Below, piece by piece: positions 16,072 to 26,166 of a DNA stretch of 64,000 bases. The DNA lies in contig NZ_JACHIW010000001.1 of NCBI RefSeq assembly GCF_014203395.1, forward strand, positions 2,666,001 to 2,730,000, read 5' to 3'. The notes under the pieces are model-generated. The model saw only the letters and a program-made list of their open reading frames with translations, ran no database searches and was not told the origin of the DNA. The position numbers and the translations under genes are program-made. How positions within the stretch are numbered: position 1 is the first letter of the stretch; every line of letters begins with the position of its first letter. This DNA comes from Saccharopolyspora phatthalungensis. Its GTDB lineage: Bacteria; Actinomycetota; Actinomycetes; Mycobacteriales; Pseudonocardiaceae.

Positions 16072-17207
16072 CAGATCACCGCCGGAGTCGGTTGCAGATC
16101 GAGCTGCACCGAGGCTTCGTCTTGGTTGCTGAACGAGAGAACCCGCCGCCGATATTGCCCATCTGCGAGCCAGGGGTGCCCGCTGACGCCGAAGGTCGGC
16201 GCGTCGCCGAGGCTCCAGTTGCCCAGCGCGGGCGAGACTTCGATGCCGGTGCCCGTCGCGCCGTCGATGCGCACCGAGCACTTCCAGGTTTCCGTGGGCG
16301 AGCTGAACTGGGCCAAGTCGGCGTCGGCGTAGCTCTCCAGGGTGGACTGCTCAACCACTGAGGTGTGGTCGCCGTCCACGTAGTCGGTCGGCGGGAAACC
16401 CAGGCCGACCAAGGTGGTGTCCTCAGCGAACCCGGTCATCAGGCCGCGCTCGCTGCCCGAGCCCTTGACCCACACGCGGGTGCACGGGCTGACGCTGCCG
16501 TTCACGTCCACGTCGATCGTCGACAGCGCGCCGCCGTAGTCCCAGACCGCCGCGGATTGCTGGTCGCCGAGCAGCGGCGAGCCGATGAGCATCTGCCAGC
16601 GGAGCTTGTTCTCGCCGGGCACCAGGTAGGGCCAGAAATCCAGCTCTGGGCCGTCGATCACCTTGGCGAGGTCGTCCAGCCGGTCCCAGACCCTCGCGAG
16701 GTCGTAGCCGTAGTAGGAGCGGGTGTTGGTCCCCGCCTCCGGCGCGGGCAGGTCGATCGGCAGGCCGTAGCCGCTCTGTGCCAGGTTGGCGGCCACGATC
16801 TCGCGGGCGATGCCGCGCAGGCTCTTGTTCGAGATCGTCAGGTCCTCGCTGGGATTGACGATCGCGGTGTATCCGAGGGGGTTGCGCAACACTCGCCGGT
16901 CGAATAGCCCTTGGATGCCCGTACCGGACACCGACAGCGTGCGGGAGTTCTCGTCGTAGGAGTGGGTGAACGTCGGCCCGGCCTGCACAACGACTGTGCC
17001 GTAGATGATCGCCCAGGAGAACCGCCCGGCGTCGGTGTAGGAGTGGAGATCGAGACTGGCGTTCGCCGGGTCGTCCGGGACGACGTTGATCGTCCAGGTT
17101 CCCTTGTCCGTCAGCTTCCGCGAGAAGGACGGCAGGTCGCGAGGCGTCACATCGGCCAGCACGTTCCCGGTGACCGTCTCGGCCACCATGACTCGCCAGT
17201 CGTTCAT
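16071..17207 (-). CDS. Siphovirus Gp37-like tail hub / minor tail protein
   Basis: The protein has 378 residues. The N-terminal part (VTPRDLPSFSRKLTDKGTWT) and the middle FWPYLVPGENKLRWQ and IDVDVNGS segments match the siphovirus ReqiPepy6 Gp37-like family, which corresponds to the baseplate hub region of long-tailed phages. It overlaps both neighbours by one base and belongs to the tail module. Confidence 0.8.
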   Translation of the reverse strand: MNDWRVMVAETVTGNVLADVTPRDLPSFSRKLTDKGTWTINVVPDDPANASLDLHSYTDAGRFSWAIIYGTVVVQAGPTFTHSYDENSRTLSVSGTGIQGLFDRRVLRNPLGYTAIVNPSEDLTISNKSLRGIAREIVAANLAQSGYGLPIDLPAPEAGTNTRSYYGYDLARVWDRLDDLAKVIDGPELDFWPYLVPGENKLRWQMLIGSPLLGDQQSAAVWDYGGALSTIDVDVNGSVSPCTRVWVKGSGSERGLMTGFAEDTTLVGLGFPPTDYVDGDHTSVVEQSTLESYADADLAQFSSPTETWKCSVRIDGATGTGIEVSPALGNWSLGDAPTFGVSGHPWLADGQYRRRVLSFSNQDEASVQLDLQPTPAVI

Positions 17208-18391
17208 CAGACTGCCGGGGGCTGCACTGTGGACGGGTAGACGCAGACGGACAGCAGGTTGTGTCCGACATCGTTGCCCCGGTACCCGAATCCGCCGCCG
17301 GTCGTGGTGGCGATGACTTGAGCCGTCAGATAGACGGTGTGCTGCCCGGTCAGCTCTCCGTACATGATCGGCGGCACCGAGTAGACGTGGCGGGTGTCAG
17401 CGTTGACGTTTCCCGTGTCGTCGCCGACCCAATTGACCGCTGAGCCCGTAATGGGATCGTCCACTTTGGTGTGGACATCGACTGCCGTTCCGGGCGACTG
17501 TTGCGTGACCAGCCGCGCGGTGGGATAGATCATGTAGGGCGTGCCGGGGTCGGGAATCGTCACCGAGCAGACCGACTTCAGGTTGCCCGCGCCCAGGGTC
17601 CACAGCATTTGCCCGAGCGGCGGATTCGCCGTGTAGACCATGCAGTTGTGGACACCGCGCCAGCCCTGTGGTGAGCCGTAATAGACCTGGTGCTGGAAAC
17701 CCGAGGCGTGCACCCAGCGCTGATCGCCGGGATAGGCCCCGGCCTCGGAGTACGCGGAGCTGCCCGGCAGAGCGTCCGGTCCGAACAACGACCGCATTCC
17801 GCCTCGTGCCACCAGGCCCGGCCCGCGTTTGTCGGTGATGTCCGTGGTGGTGATCGCCGTGGCGTTCTTGTTGACCTTGACCGCTGCCAGGGGGTGCCAG
17901 CCGGACGTTGGTGTAGGAACGGGCTCCGCCGGGGTGTTGGTGCTCGGGTCGCCCTGCCAGACTTCCACGGCGAACTTGCGCACTCCGGACGCGGAAGCGA
18001 TGGCCGGGTTCAGATCGTCGTAGACCCTCGCGATGATCAGGTCGATACGGTTGGTGGTTGAACTGGATGCCGCGAGGCTCAGGGTCTTAACCGAGTCCAG
18101 CGCGCACATGTACGCGCCGAGGCCCGGCGTGTTGATGACGGCGTTGCCCATCTCGACGGTGACCGCCAGGCCGGACGTCGCGGGCTTGACCCTCATGGCC
18201 ATGTGCGAACTGCCGCCTACTCCGGCGGTGTCGCCGCTGGCCATGATCCCGCTGCGGTAGTCGATGTAGCTCAGGTTCGGGCGCGGCATCAACACGGAAT
18301 CCAGCGCCAGCCGCGCATCGGTGAGCCCCACGCGGGACTGCACCGCCCACGGGTCGTAGGCCGAGGTAACCGAGGTTCCGAGCGCGACCAC
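17207..18391 (-). CDS. Putative tail fibre / minor tail protein
   Basis: The protein has 394 residues and is beta-rich, with many Thr, Ser, Gly and Asn. It starts with a segment containing PRPNLSYIDYRSGIMASGDT, resembling the N-terminal region of actinophage minor tail proteins that attach appendages to the hub. The C-terminal part is not recognised and may be a receptor-binding domain. Confidence 0.7.
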   Translation of the reverse strand: MVALGTSVTSAYDPWAVQSRVGLTDARLALDSVLMPRPNLSYIDYRSGIMASGDTAGVGGSSHMAMRVKPATSGLAVTVEMGNAVINTPGLGAYMCALDSVKTLSLAASSSTTNRIDLIIARVYDDLNPAIASASGVRKFAVEVWQGDPSTNTPAEPVPTPTSGWHPLAAVKVNKNATAITTTDITDKRGPGLVARGGMRSLFGPDALPGSSAYSEAGAYPGDQRWVHASGFQHQVYYGSPQGWRGVHNCMVYTANPPLGQMLWTLGAGNLKSVCSVTIPDPGTPYMIYPTARLVTQQSPGTAVDVHTKVDDPITGSAVNWVGDDTGNVNADTRHVYSVPPIMYGELTGQHTVYLTAQVIATTTGGGFGYRGNDVGHNLLSVCVYPSTVQPPAV

Positions 18392-18394
18392 TGC

Positions 18395-18724
18395 TTACGC
18401 CCCTGGCGCCGGTTCGGGAGCGGGGTCCTGCGGCCATTCGGTCGTGATCGGTCGCAGTCCGGAGGCCCGCAGCACCTCGTCGGTGATCGCGGTGTTGCCC
18501 TTGTAGAGCCAGTCACCGAGGTGCAGGAAGTAGTAGCCGAACCAGCGGATCGTGGTGCCGTCCTCACCCATCCGGACGTTGGTGGACTGCTGGCCGCCGA
18601 AGGCGTAGTTGATCCGGTCCATGAACCACTGCGCCTGGCTCAGGTCGGTGTAGCGCACGCAGTCGGACGCCTCGACCGCCTGGTAGTAGACCGGCGGGTC
18701 GGGCTCGTTGGAGTACACGCCCAC
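18395..18724 (-). CDS. Small tail-module protein
   Basis: The protein has 109 residues and is rich in aromatic residues (FGYYFLHLGDWLYKGN), with a Pro/Glu/Ala tail. It lies between the Dit-like and fibre genes. No family is recognised. AGGAGA precedes the ATG. Confidence 0.65.
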   Translation of the reverse strand: MGVYSNEPDPPVYYQAVEASDCVRYTDLSQAQWFMDRINYAFGGQQSTNVRMGEDGTTIRWFGYYFLHLGDWLYKGNTAITDEVLRASGLRPITTEWPQDPAPEPAPGA

Positions 18725-18758
18725 GTCGGGATCTCCTTCCGGTAAGCGGGAAATCGGG

Positions 18759-19706
18759 TTAGAACCACGCGGAGCGGACGACGGCCGTGACGTAGCCGCT
18801 GTCGGTGACCGCTCCGGTGTGCGTGAGGCCGACGGAGAGCACGCCGGGTTCGCCAGTGGGGCTGGCCGGCGGTACGGCGAAGGCTCCGAACTGCGCGGGG
18901 CTGAGGAGCTGGCGACGCCCGGCGGTGCCGCCGAGGAGGACCGAGGGGGCCGCTGGATCGATCACCACGTATTCCCCTGCTGCGAGCACGGCGTTGTAGC
19001 GCATGCTCGCGGTCCCGGCGGTGAGCGTCGGATTGGTCAGCGGGCCGTACAGCGTGTAGACCGGCGTGGTCGGAGCTGTTCCGCGGTTGGTCAGCAGCAT
19101 GAACCCGGAGGCGTTCGAGGTGCCGAAGGTCAGCCCGTCGTCATCGGCACCCCAGCCGAAGAACAGCCCTTGGTTCGTGTCGCCCGCGATGATCTGGGAG
19201 AAGTCCAGCCCGTCTCCTGCGTCGCGCGGGAGTCCGGAGGACATCACCTGCTGTTCGACGGCGTACTTCGCCGGATCGGGCGCGACGACCTGAACGCTGA
19301 ACTCGATCCCGGGCTCGCTGATCACGTCCAGCGGTGTGCACAGGATCTCGTCGTCCAGGTACACCTCGCAGCACAGCGCGCCGATTTCGGAGTAGCAAGT
19401 CAGCGTCGCCGGTTTCATGGGATCGGACAGCAGGCCGAGCACATTGGACTCGGCCTGGCGGAGAACGGCGTAGTCGTCGGCGTAGGCCCGCCCGGTCAGC
19501 GAGATCGTGCGCTGCTTCTTCCATCCCGGAGAGCGGTAGGCCCCGTGCCGCGCGAGCCGGGGCGACAGGCTTGCGTTCGTGGCCGGGGAGCTCCAGAAAC
19601 CTTGCTCTTTCGTGAGAATCCACTGCACGCCGGAGGCATCGCGGTAGTCGCCGTCGGGATGCAGGGTCAGCCAGTCGAGGGTCCAGACGTGCGCGCCCTG
19701 CGGCAT
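18759..19706 (-). CDS. Distal tail (Dit)-like protein
   Basis: The protein has 315 residues. Its position directly after the tape measure, together with an N-terminal beta domain containing KKQRTISLTGRAYADDYAVL and a mid region SEPGIEFSVQVVAPDP, fits the distal tail protein that joins the tube to the tip complex. The C-terminal half may be a carbohydrate-binding-like extension. The family call rests on position and general pattern. Confidence 0.7.
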   Translation of the reverse strand: MPQGAHVWTLDWLTLHPDGDYRDASGVQWILTKEQGFWSSPATNASLSPRLARHGAYRSPGWKKQRTISLTGRAYADDYAVLRQAESNVLGLLSDPMKPATLTCYSEIGALCCEVYLDDEILCTPLDVISEPGIEFSVQVVAPDPAKYAVEQQVMSSGLPRDAGDGLDFSQIIAGDTNQGLFFGWGADDDGLTFGTSNASGFMLLTNRGTAPTTPVYTLYGPLTNPTLTAGTASMRYNAVLAAGEYVVIDPAAPSVLLGGTAGRRQLLSPAQFGAFAVPPASPTGEPGVLSVGLTHTGAVTDSGYVTAVVRSAWF

Positions 19707-19716
19707 CGCTCACCCC

Positions 19717-22700
19717 CTACAGTCGCGTGCCGATTGCCAGGTGTCGATCGACGGAGTGAGCGATGTGCTCAGGGTCGGCGTCGGTGCGCGCGTAGACGGT
19801 GATGTAGCGCGCAGGTTCTCCGGCTTGCATCTGTCCGACCAGGGCCTCGTACTGATCACTTGTGAAGACGGCCTCGGGGCGGCCGGTGCCGTTGTAGACA
19901 GTGGACAGCCCGGGTGGGAGCCAGCCGCCCTGGTCGTAGCCCTGTGGGGTGGGGCCGACGGCCTGCTGAACGCGGAAGATGGTTCCGTAGCTGCTCTTGA
20001 TGTAGTTGATGCCCGCGACGAGGTTGGCGATGGGGTCGTAGATGTCGGCCGAGAGCCGCCGGTCTCGGTAGGCATCGAAGGTGGACCCGATGGTCTGCAT
20101 GAGACCCCGGCTCGGGTCTCCCCGTTGGGCGTTGATGTCCCAGAGGTTGATCGCGCGGGGGTTGCCGCCGGACTCGCGCATGATCAGCGTCCGCAGCGGT
20201 CCTTCCCAGTTCGCGGGCACGCCCGCGAACATCATCGCTGCGCGAATCCACCCGGCCAGATCGCCGCCGACGGTGGGCGCACCGGGCTCGCCGGAGGAGA
20301 ACGGGTTGATCTTGGCCCACAGCCAGTCCACGGCCTTGCCGATCAACTCGCCCGGCATCTTGGCCAGCATCGTGATCCAGGGAGAGTCCGGGAATCCAAT
20401 GCGCGCCTTGACCCAACCGACCGGGTCCTTGAACAGCGAGACCACGCCCTCGCCGATGCCCTCCACAAGGGACAGGAGCGAATCGATGACGCCACCGCCA
20501 GCGAACCGGGCGATGCCTCCGCCGGAGAATCCGCCGCGCCCTACCACGGTGGCCGGACGCCCGGAGGCCGCAGCATTGAGCGCCAGCACGTTTTCCGGAC
20601 CGACCAGCCGCGTGGCTTCCGGTGTGAGGACCGACTCCCCGCGCGACAGCAGTGCCGGTACGTCGTCGCGGCCGGGCGCGTACCCCGCCAGCACACCGCC
20701 CCCGGCAAACTGGATAGGCGTGGCCTCGGCGAGCTTACCCAGGCCCAAGAAGTCGGCGACCCAGTTCCAGACCGCGCGGATGCCCCGGTTATAGACCCAA
20801 TCGATCACGAAGTTGACCGGCACGGCCGCGATGCCCTTGACCCGATCCCAGACCCTGCCGATCCAGGCAACGGCCGCGTCGAAGGCTTCGCCCACGGAAT
20901 GAACCGCCGACTTGACCGCCTCGAACGCCGGATGAATCCAGTGGTCGTAGACCCACTGGATCGCCGACCCCACGGCGTCCCAGGCTGGCTTGATCCGCGC
21001 CTCGTAGACCCAGGTGAAGAAATCGCCAAGCTCGCAGCGCCCATCGCAGCAAGCCAAACACCACCGCGATCGTGCCGTGGTAGGCGTCGGAAATCGCGGT
21101 CGAGATCGCCGTCCAGGTAGGAACGATCTGCTGCGTCCACAGCCACACGGCCCAATCGCCGATCGCACGGAACGCGCTGACGATCAGGTTTGCAACAAAG
21201 CCGATCGTGTGGTCATAGAGCCAAACGAAAGCCTGGCCGATCGCGTCGAACGCTGGGACGATCTTATCTGTCCACAGTGCACTAGCCTCAGCGCCGAGCC
21301 ACCGGAATCCGCTGATGATCCAGTCGATCGCGGGCTTGATCCAGTCTGTCCACAATGCGATTGCCGAAGCGCCGAGCAACCGGAACCCGGCGACGATCCC
21401 GTCAATCGCGGGCTGAACCCAGGCGTTCCACAGTGCCGCCGCTTGCTCGCCGACCCAGCTGAAGAACGGCCCGAGCGCGTTGTCCCACAGCCACATCGCT
21501 ACCGCCGCGAGCGCCTGAAACGCGATCACCCAGGGCGTGACGAGCACCGTGAACACGATCGCCGCCAGCACCCGAACCGCCAGCCAGATGAAGCTGAACA
21601 CAGGCGAAAGCACGTTGAACCAGAGCCAGGCCGCTGCCGCAGCCACCGCATTGAACGCTGCGACGGCGCTCCGCCAGAGCCACACGGCCGCCGCGCCGAC
21701 AGCTTCCACGGCGGTGACGACCCCGTTGAACGCAGGCACGATCGCGTTCTGCCAGAGCCACACCGCCGCCGAGCCGACCGCCAGCGCTCCGGCGACGATC
21801 CCGTCGAAGGCGGGCTTGATCGCGTTGTTCCAGGCCCACAGCGCCGCGTCCTGGATGGCCTGCCAGCAGGCGAGTACGACGGCGCGGAAGCCCTCGAAGT
21901 GCGTCCAGGCGTAGATGACCCCGGCGACCAGACCCGCAACCAAGGCGATGATGAAGTCGATCGGGCTCGCGGCGAAGACCAGGCTCAGTGCCAGCCAGGC
22001 AATGCGCACGGCCATGATCGCGTTCCGGACAAGGGTGACCGCACCGGTCACCGCCGCCACTGCGGCGGCGATCCCGTACCAGGTCGCGAACGCTATGGCC
22101 AGGCCGACGATGACCGGCGTCAGCGGCCGGACCCAGGTGGACACCGTGATCAGCGCGGGTGCCACATACCCGCCGAGCACATCACCCAGTAACCGCCAGC
22201 CCCCCACGATCGCGGCTCCCGCGATCTGGCCTAACAGGCTCACGACTGGCTGGAGCGCGTCCCAGACGTTGCGGGCCGCCAACCCGACCGCCTCCAGGAA
22301 GCCCGCGACGCCCGACGAGGTGAGGTCGGTCCCGCCCTCGCGCCAGGCAGCGAAGAACGCCCGGACACCACCGCTGATCTCAGCGAAGGCCGTCTTGAGC
22401 GCGCCCGTGACCAATTGGAACAGCGGACTGTTTGCAATGGACTGGAGGAGCGCGGGAACCTGGTCGAGCGCATCGGTCAGGAAGCCCAACGAGGTTTTGA
22501 TCAGCGGCAGCGCGGGCGTGACGAGCTGGCCCAGCGCCTTGTTCAGGTTGTCGGTGAAGTTGGACCAGATGCCGGTCAAGGTCGTGGCCTGGTTGGCCAT
22601 CATCCCGGCGAACGCCTGCGTCTGCCCCGCCGCTCCCTGGGTGCCCTGCTGGATGCCGGACATGAGTTTGGGGATCGCCTCGGCGCTGGGGACCAGCCCC

Positions 22701-23686
22701 TTGGTGATCATGTCCTGCAACTCGCCAGTTGTGACCCCGAACTGGTTGGCGAGGATGCGCAGCGCCGGGATCCCGGCCTCGGTGAGCTGCAAGATCTCGT
22801 CGCCCTGGACCTTGCCCTTGGCCGACATCTGCCCGATCGCCAGCACGACCTGGTTGATCTGCTCCGCCGAGCCGCCCATGCCCGACACGGCATCGCCGAT
22901 CGCGGTCAATGTGGGCAGCACGTCCTGAGCGGCGAACCCGAACGCCATGAGCCGCTGCGCCCCGGTGGTCACTGACGGCAGATCGAACGGGGTCCTCGCC
23001 GCAAAATCCTGGAGCTCGGCTACGAACCGCTGGGCCTCCTGAGCACCGCCGAGCATCGTCGTGAACGCCATCTGGGCCTGCTCTTGGCTGGCCGCGAACT
23101 TGATGCCCATGCCAGCCGCGGCGACGCCAGCGAGACCGAACACGGTCCCGGCGGTAATGCCGTAGCTGGCCAGCAGGTTGTTCGCGCTTCGGATCGGTGC
23201 GAGCAGGCCGCGCCCGATCGCGCCGCCGGTCCGCGTCATCGCGCCTTCGCTCAACGTGGCCATCGCGCCGAAGCCGGCACCGACGCGACCGGTGTGATCG
23301 ACCACGGCGCGTAGGCGCCCGCCCGCGGTGCCCGCCGCGCCAGAGAACGCCGTCGCCGCTACCCGGCCGTCGTTGAAGCCGTCGCGGACTCGCCCCAGTA
23401 CGGGACTGACTCGGGCGAGCTGATCGAGTACCGGGGCGGTGCCTCGCGCCAGCGTGCCCATCGACGCCGACCCGTCACGGGCCAGAGCATCAAACCGGCC
23501 GCGCAGCCGGGTCAGGGTGGCCGACAGCCCGGTTTCCATCCCCCCGCCGACATTTCGGCCAATCTGCTGTCCGGCAGGACCACCGACGCCCGAGAGCTGG
23601 GAGTTGATCTGTGAGGCCGCCGAGCTGCCGAAGCCGCGCAGGCTGGGGAGCAACTGGACGTACGCTGCACCGGCCGAATACGCCAC
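19717..23686 (-). pseudogene. Tape measure protein with transglycosylase domain, interrupted by a frameshift
   Basis: The 5' part (from 23686) reads to 20789. The real 3' part (SLT domain and C-terminus) lies in another frame ending at 19717. Repeats of about 35 residues with IKPAFD and WLW motifs run through both parts, showing they are one gene of about 1,310 codons. The switch lies near 21028-21037, where CTGCGAGCTT would be in frame as CTGCGCGAGCTT, that is, after a loss of two bases. The 3' part has a lytic transglycosylase-like domain with MRESGGNPRAIN (catalytic Glu) and RGLMQTIGSTFDAY. Tail length is set by this protein, so truncation should abolish tail assembly unless the shift is a sequence error. 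Confidence 0.85.
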
Positions 23687-23693
23687 GCGGGAG

Positions 23694-24439
23694 TCACCTC
23701 CCGAGCATCAGCCGCACCCGATCGCGATGACGTTGGTAGCTCTCGGCCGCCGCCAAGCGGTCCCGTGCCAGCCGGGGCCGGGGCATCGGCGTGGCCTTCT
23801 GTTTCTTGCCGGTGCGCTGCGCCTCCAGCGAGGCCCGGATAGCGAGCAGGATGTCGGCCACGTCGGTCAGTGCCGCCCGTTCCGGCGTCCAGGTGTGCGC
23901 GTCCACCCTGGACTTGCCGGAGCTGCGCTTGCCCATCTCGTGCTCGGTGGCGCGCTGGCGTTGGGCCAGCTCGTCATCGTCGTGGATGGCGACCTTGTAG
24001 TGGCTGTGGTCGGGCAGCCGCTCGGCCAGCCGGAGAAGCTGAGCCCACGGCCGCTCGGCGCGGAAAAACTCCAGGATGTCGATCCCCAGCTCCCGTTGGA
24101 GGTCGTATTCAAGCGCCTCGCCGTAGTCCTCGATCAGCGCGACGAGGCCCGCGTACCCCCCGGCGGGGCCGCCGCCAGTCCAAAGTGGTCCGCCATGTCG
24201 GCGACCAAGCCGTTGAGCACGCTCGCGGGCTCGTGGCGTACCAGCTCGTAGACCTGGTCGAAGTAGTCGCCGGTCAGCAGCTCCAGGGTGCGGCGTGAGC
24301 TGCGGGACTCCTCGATCTCCAGCACCGTGTCCCCGTCCGGGGCCGGAATGCTGATCTCCTGGCCATCGTCCAGCTCCAGGTCGAACGGTTCGCTCCTGGC
24401 CTCGCGGACGTAGCGGTTGAACTTGTACTTCCTGCCCAT
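23694..24439 (-). CDS. Tail assembly chaperone, frameshifted G-T product
   Basis: The long form is made by -1 slippage at GGGGGGT (24155-24161). It joins the G protein to a C-terminal part that begins YAGLVALIEDYGEALEYDLQ and ends RDRVRLMLGR. Two overlapping products just before the tape measure gene, related by a -1 shift, are a conserved trait of long-tailed phages; both coat the tape measure during tail assembly. The C-terminal part has no good independent start at the junction, supporting the fusion. Confidence 0.82.
24134..24439 (-). CDS. Tail assembly chaperone, G product
   Basis: The unshifted product has 101 residues, starting MGRKYKFNRYVREARSEPF and ending DHFGLAAAPPGG followed by a short TRASSR tail after the slippery site. 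It is the abundant form of the tail chaperone pair. Confidence 0.85.
   Translation of the reverse strand: MGRKYKFNRYVREARSEPFDLELDDGQEISIPAPDGDTVLEIEESRSSRRTLELLTGDYFDQVYELVRHEPASVLNGLVADMADHFGLAAAPPGGTRASSR
24155..24161 (-). other. Programmed -1 frameshift site GGGGGGT
   Basis: On the minus strand the codons CCG GGG GGT allow slippage to GGG GGG TAC. The heptamer obeys the X-XXY-YYZ rule with X and Y both G. Slippage connects the G frame to the T frame. Downstream structure was not analysed. Confidence 0.82.
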
Positions 24440-24457
24440 CGTCGGGGTGGTCTCCTT

Positions 24458-24643
24458 CTACTGGTCGTCCTCGTACTCGTCGTCGTCCTGGTGCTCGTCG
24501 TGCTCCTCGGTGGCCGGCTGATCTGGCGCGGCTGGCTGGTCCTCGGGCACGACCGTGTAGCCGTGGCCGAGGGTGAGGTTGCGGACCTCGGCCTCGTCCT
24601 CGGTGCGGTACGTCCTGCCGTTCGGAGAGCGCAGGGTGGGCAT
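24458..24643 (-). CDS. Small acidic tail-module protein
   Basis: The protein has 61 residues, starting MPTLRSPNGRTYRTEDEAEV and ending in an Asp/Glu-rich tail. GAGGAGG lies 6 bases before the ATG. Similar small acidic proteins occur between the tube and chaperone genes of actinophages. Function unknown. Confidence 0.7.
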   Translation of the reverse strand: MPTLRSPNGRTYRTEDEAEVRNLTLGHGYTVVPEDQPAAPDQPATEEHDEHQDDDEYEDDQ

Positions 24644-24695
24644 CGCGGTCCTCCTCTGCTGAGCGCGGGGTGGTCGGATACGCGGGGCGAAGGGT

Positions 24696-24739
24696 GTGGC
24701 GCGACGCCACGGCCACCCCGTCCGTGAGCGTCGCGCCAC
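24696..24739 (-). terminator. Hairpin after the tail tube gene
   Basis: A perfect 12-bp inverted repeat, GTGGCGCGACGC at 24696-24707 and its complement at 24728-24739, with a 20-base loop. It lies just downstream of the tail tube stop. It may partially terminate late transcripts, leaving more tube message than message for the minor tail genes. Confidence 0.65.
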
Positions 24740-24752
24740 GTCTGAGGGGCCG

Positions 24753-25427
24753 TCAGGCCGTGGTGAAGCCCATCTCCTCCAGGAGCGCCTTCCATCCGGG
24801 GCCGCCGAAGAAAAACCGCATGGCGGTGCCGACTTCGTCGTCGTAGTTGGCGGTCATCGTGACCTCGTAGCCCACCGGGTCGTCACCGTCGGACCACTTC
24901 TGATCGCCGGTGTCGGTGACGTCGGCCTTCGGCGCGAGCTTGGCGACGTAGATGGTGTCCGGGCCGACGCCATCGACGAACAGCCCGAACGCGCGGAAGG
25001 TGCGCGTGGTCGGGCGGGGCGGGCGGTCGAAGGTGACCTCGCCAGTGGTGGCGTCGGGGGTGACGCCGGAGAGGTTGACGCCCTCGTACAGCTCCAGGGT
25101 CCGGCGCTTCGTCTCCTGCGCGGTGAACTTCAGGCCGTCGGTCTGCTTTGTGATGTCGCGCCGGGTCGGCTCGACCGCACCCCAGGAATTCACGTCGGAG
25201 GTGTCCACGCTCTTGCTCCAGGTGGCACCGTCGCCCTTGTCCACCCAGCCGATGTCCTCGTAGCCGGTGGGAAGCGGGAGAAGATCGGAGGTGGCCCCGG
25301 TCGTCAGCGCCGTCGGCAGATCCGCGGAAGCGTCGGCGATGAAGATCGAGCCCTCCAGCGCCTTGCGGATCAGGTCGCTCTGCTTCTTCTTGAGCGCGTC
25401 GTATGTGGTGGTCGTTGGCGTAGTCAT
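24753..25427 (-). CDS. Major tail (tube) protein
   Basis: The protein has 224 residues. The patterns SIFIADASADLP, WVDKGDGATWSKS and the acidic beta-rich middle are typical of actinophage tail tube subunits, and it is in the expected place between the tail terminator and chaperones. An operator-like palindrome lies 15 bases upstream of the ATG, so this gene may have its own regulated promoter within the late operon. Confidence 0.85.
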   Translation of the reverse strand: MTTPTTTTYDALKKKQSDLIRKALEGSIFIADASADLPTALTTGATSDLLPLPTGYEDIGWVDKGDGATWSKSVDTSDVNSWGAVEPTRRDITKQTDGLKFTAQETKRRTLELYEGVNLSGVTPDATTGEVTFDRPPRPTTRTFRAFGLFVDGVGPDTIYVAKLAPKADVTDTGDQKWSDGDDPVGYEVTMTANYDDEVGTAMRFFFGGPGWKALLEEMGFTTA

Positions 25428-25441
25428 GGATCACTCCCGAC

Positions 25442-25462
25442 GTGTTGAATCGCGTTTAAACG
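25442..25462. promoter_or_regulatory. Palindromic operator-like site between tail tube gene and opposite-strand gene
   Basis: GTGTTGAA-TCGCG-TTTAAACG matches one half site of GTGTTRAA-N5-TTYAACAC exactly and the other partly. It lies between the divergent starts at 25427 (-) and 25489 (+), so it could control either. Confidence 0.6.
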
Positions 25463-25488
25463 CATACTGAGCGCTGTACAGTTGCTGG

Positions 25489-26166
25489 GTGTCAGTGACA
25501 AGGGCGGTACGCGATGCAGACGACTATGGCGTGCGAAACCTCGGCCATGTGCTCGTGACCATTGATGACCTAGAGGCCCTTCTTGCGGTAACTCGGTCTC
25601 TTGATCCTGAGAATCAGGCCACATTGGCGTTCGATGGCGGCAGCTTTTCTGAAGCCGAAGACTTGCGCAGCCTATCCGATGATGAGCTGAGATCCGTTTG
25701 GATCACAGGGCGCTCTGGATTTATGGTTACTTTAAACGCCAACCAGGCCAGAGTAAGAGGAAGCAAACGCGAACGCGATGCGGTTTACAAGTGGGCGCGT
25801 GCGCGGCGTACGCGACTTCGGAGCAATAGTCCGGCAGACCGCCTTCTCTCGGGGTTAAGGATCTTCGTCAGCCTAACTTTCCTGGTGACGCTAGTTTCGG
25901 GAACCATAGGATTGCTACAAAAAGGCGAGACGCCTGCTTTTCTCGTCGTGACGTACATTCTGACTTCGTCGATCACGTGCGTCGTAATGTGGACACTCCA
26001 CTTTATTTTCGGGTCGTCGGGTGCGGTATTGCGTGCGCAATCGCTGGAGCAGTACAGAGAAGATGAGAGATCGAGCCAACGTCACCGGCAGGTAGGTGCA
26101 ATTTCTGTCGCGGGCGTTGTCGTAACCCTTGTGATTGGAGTCCTCGGGCTAATCCTTAAGAAATGA
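25489..26166 (+). CDS. Membrane protein of unknown function inserted in the tail module
   Basis: The protein has 225 residues. A soluble N-terminal domain of about 115 residues is followed by three predicted transmembrane helices (about 124-146, 150-174, 202-222). It is on the strand opposite to the late operon and its DNA is visibly poorer in G+C than the neighbours. Its 3' end overlaps the converging tail terminator gene by 18 bases. A GTG at 25489 was used; no ribosome binding site is clear. It may be expressed in the lysogen, for example for superinfection exclusion, but no family is recognised. Confidence 0.72.
   Translation: MSVTRAVRDADDYGVRNLGHVLVTIDDLEALLAVTRSLDPENQATLAFDGGSFSEAEDLRSLSDDELRSVWITGRSGFMVTLNANQARVRGSKRERDAVYKWARARRTRLRSNSPADRLLSGLRIFVSLTFLVTLVSGTIGLLQKGETPAFLVVTYILTSSITCVVMWTLHFIFGSSGAVLRAQSLEQYREDERSSQRHRQVGAISVAGVVVTLVIGVLGLILKK

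Noticed and set aside
24134..24439. Frame change between the tail chaperone genes as a damaging mutation
   Set aside because: The GGGGGGT slippery heptamer and position before the tape measure gene show it to be the normal programmed -1 frameshift.
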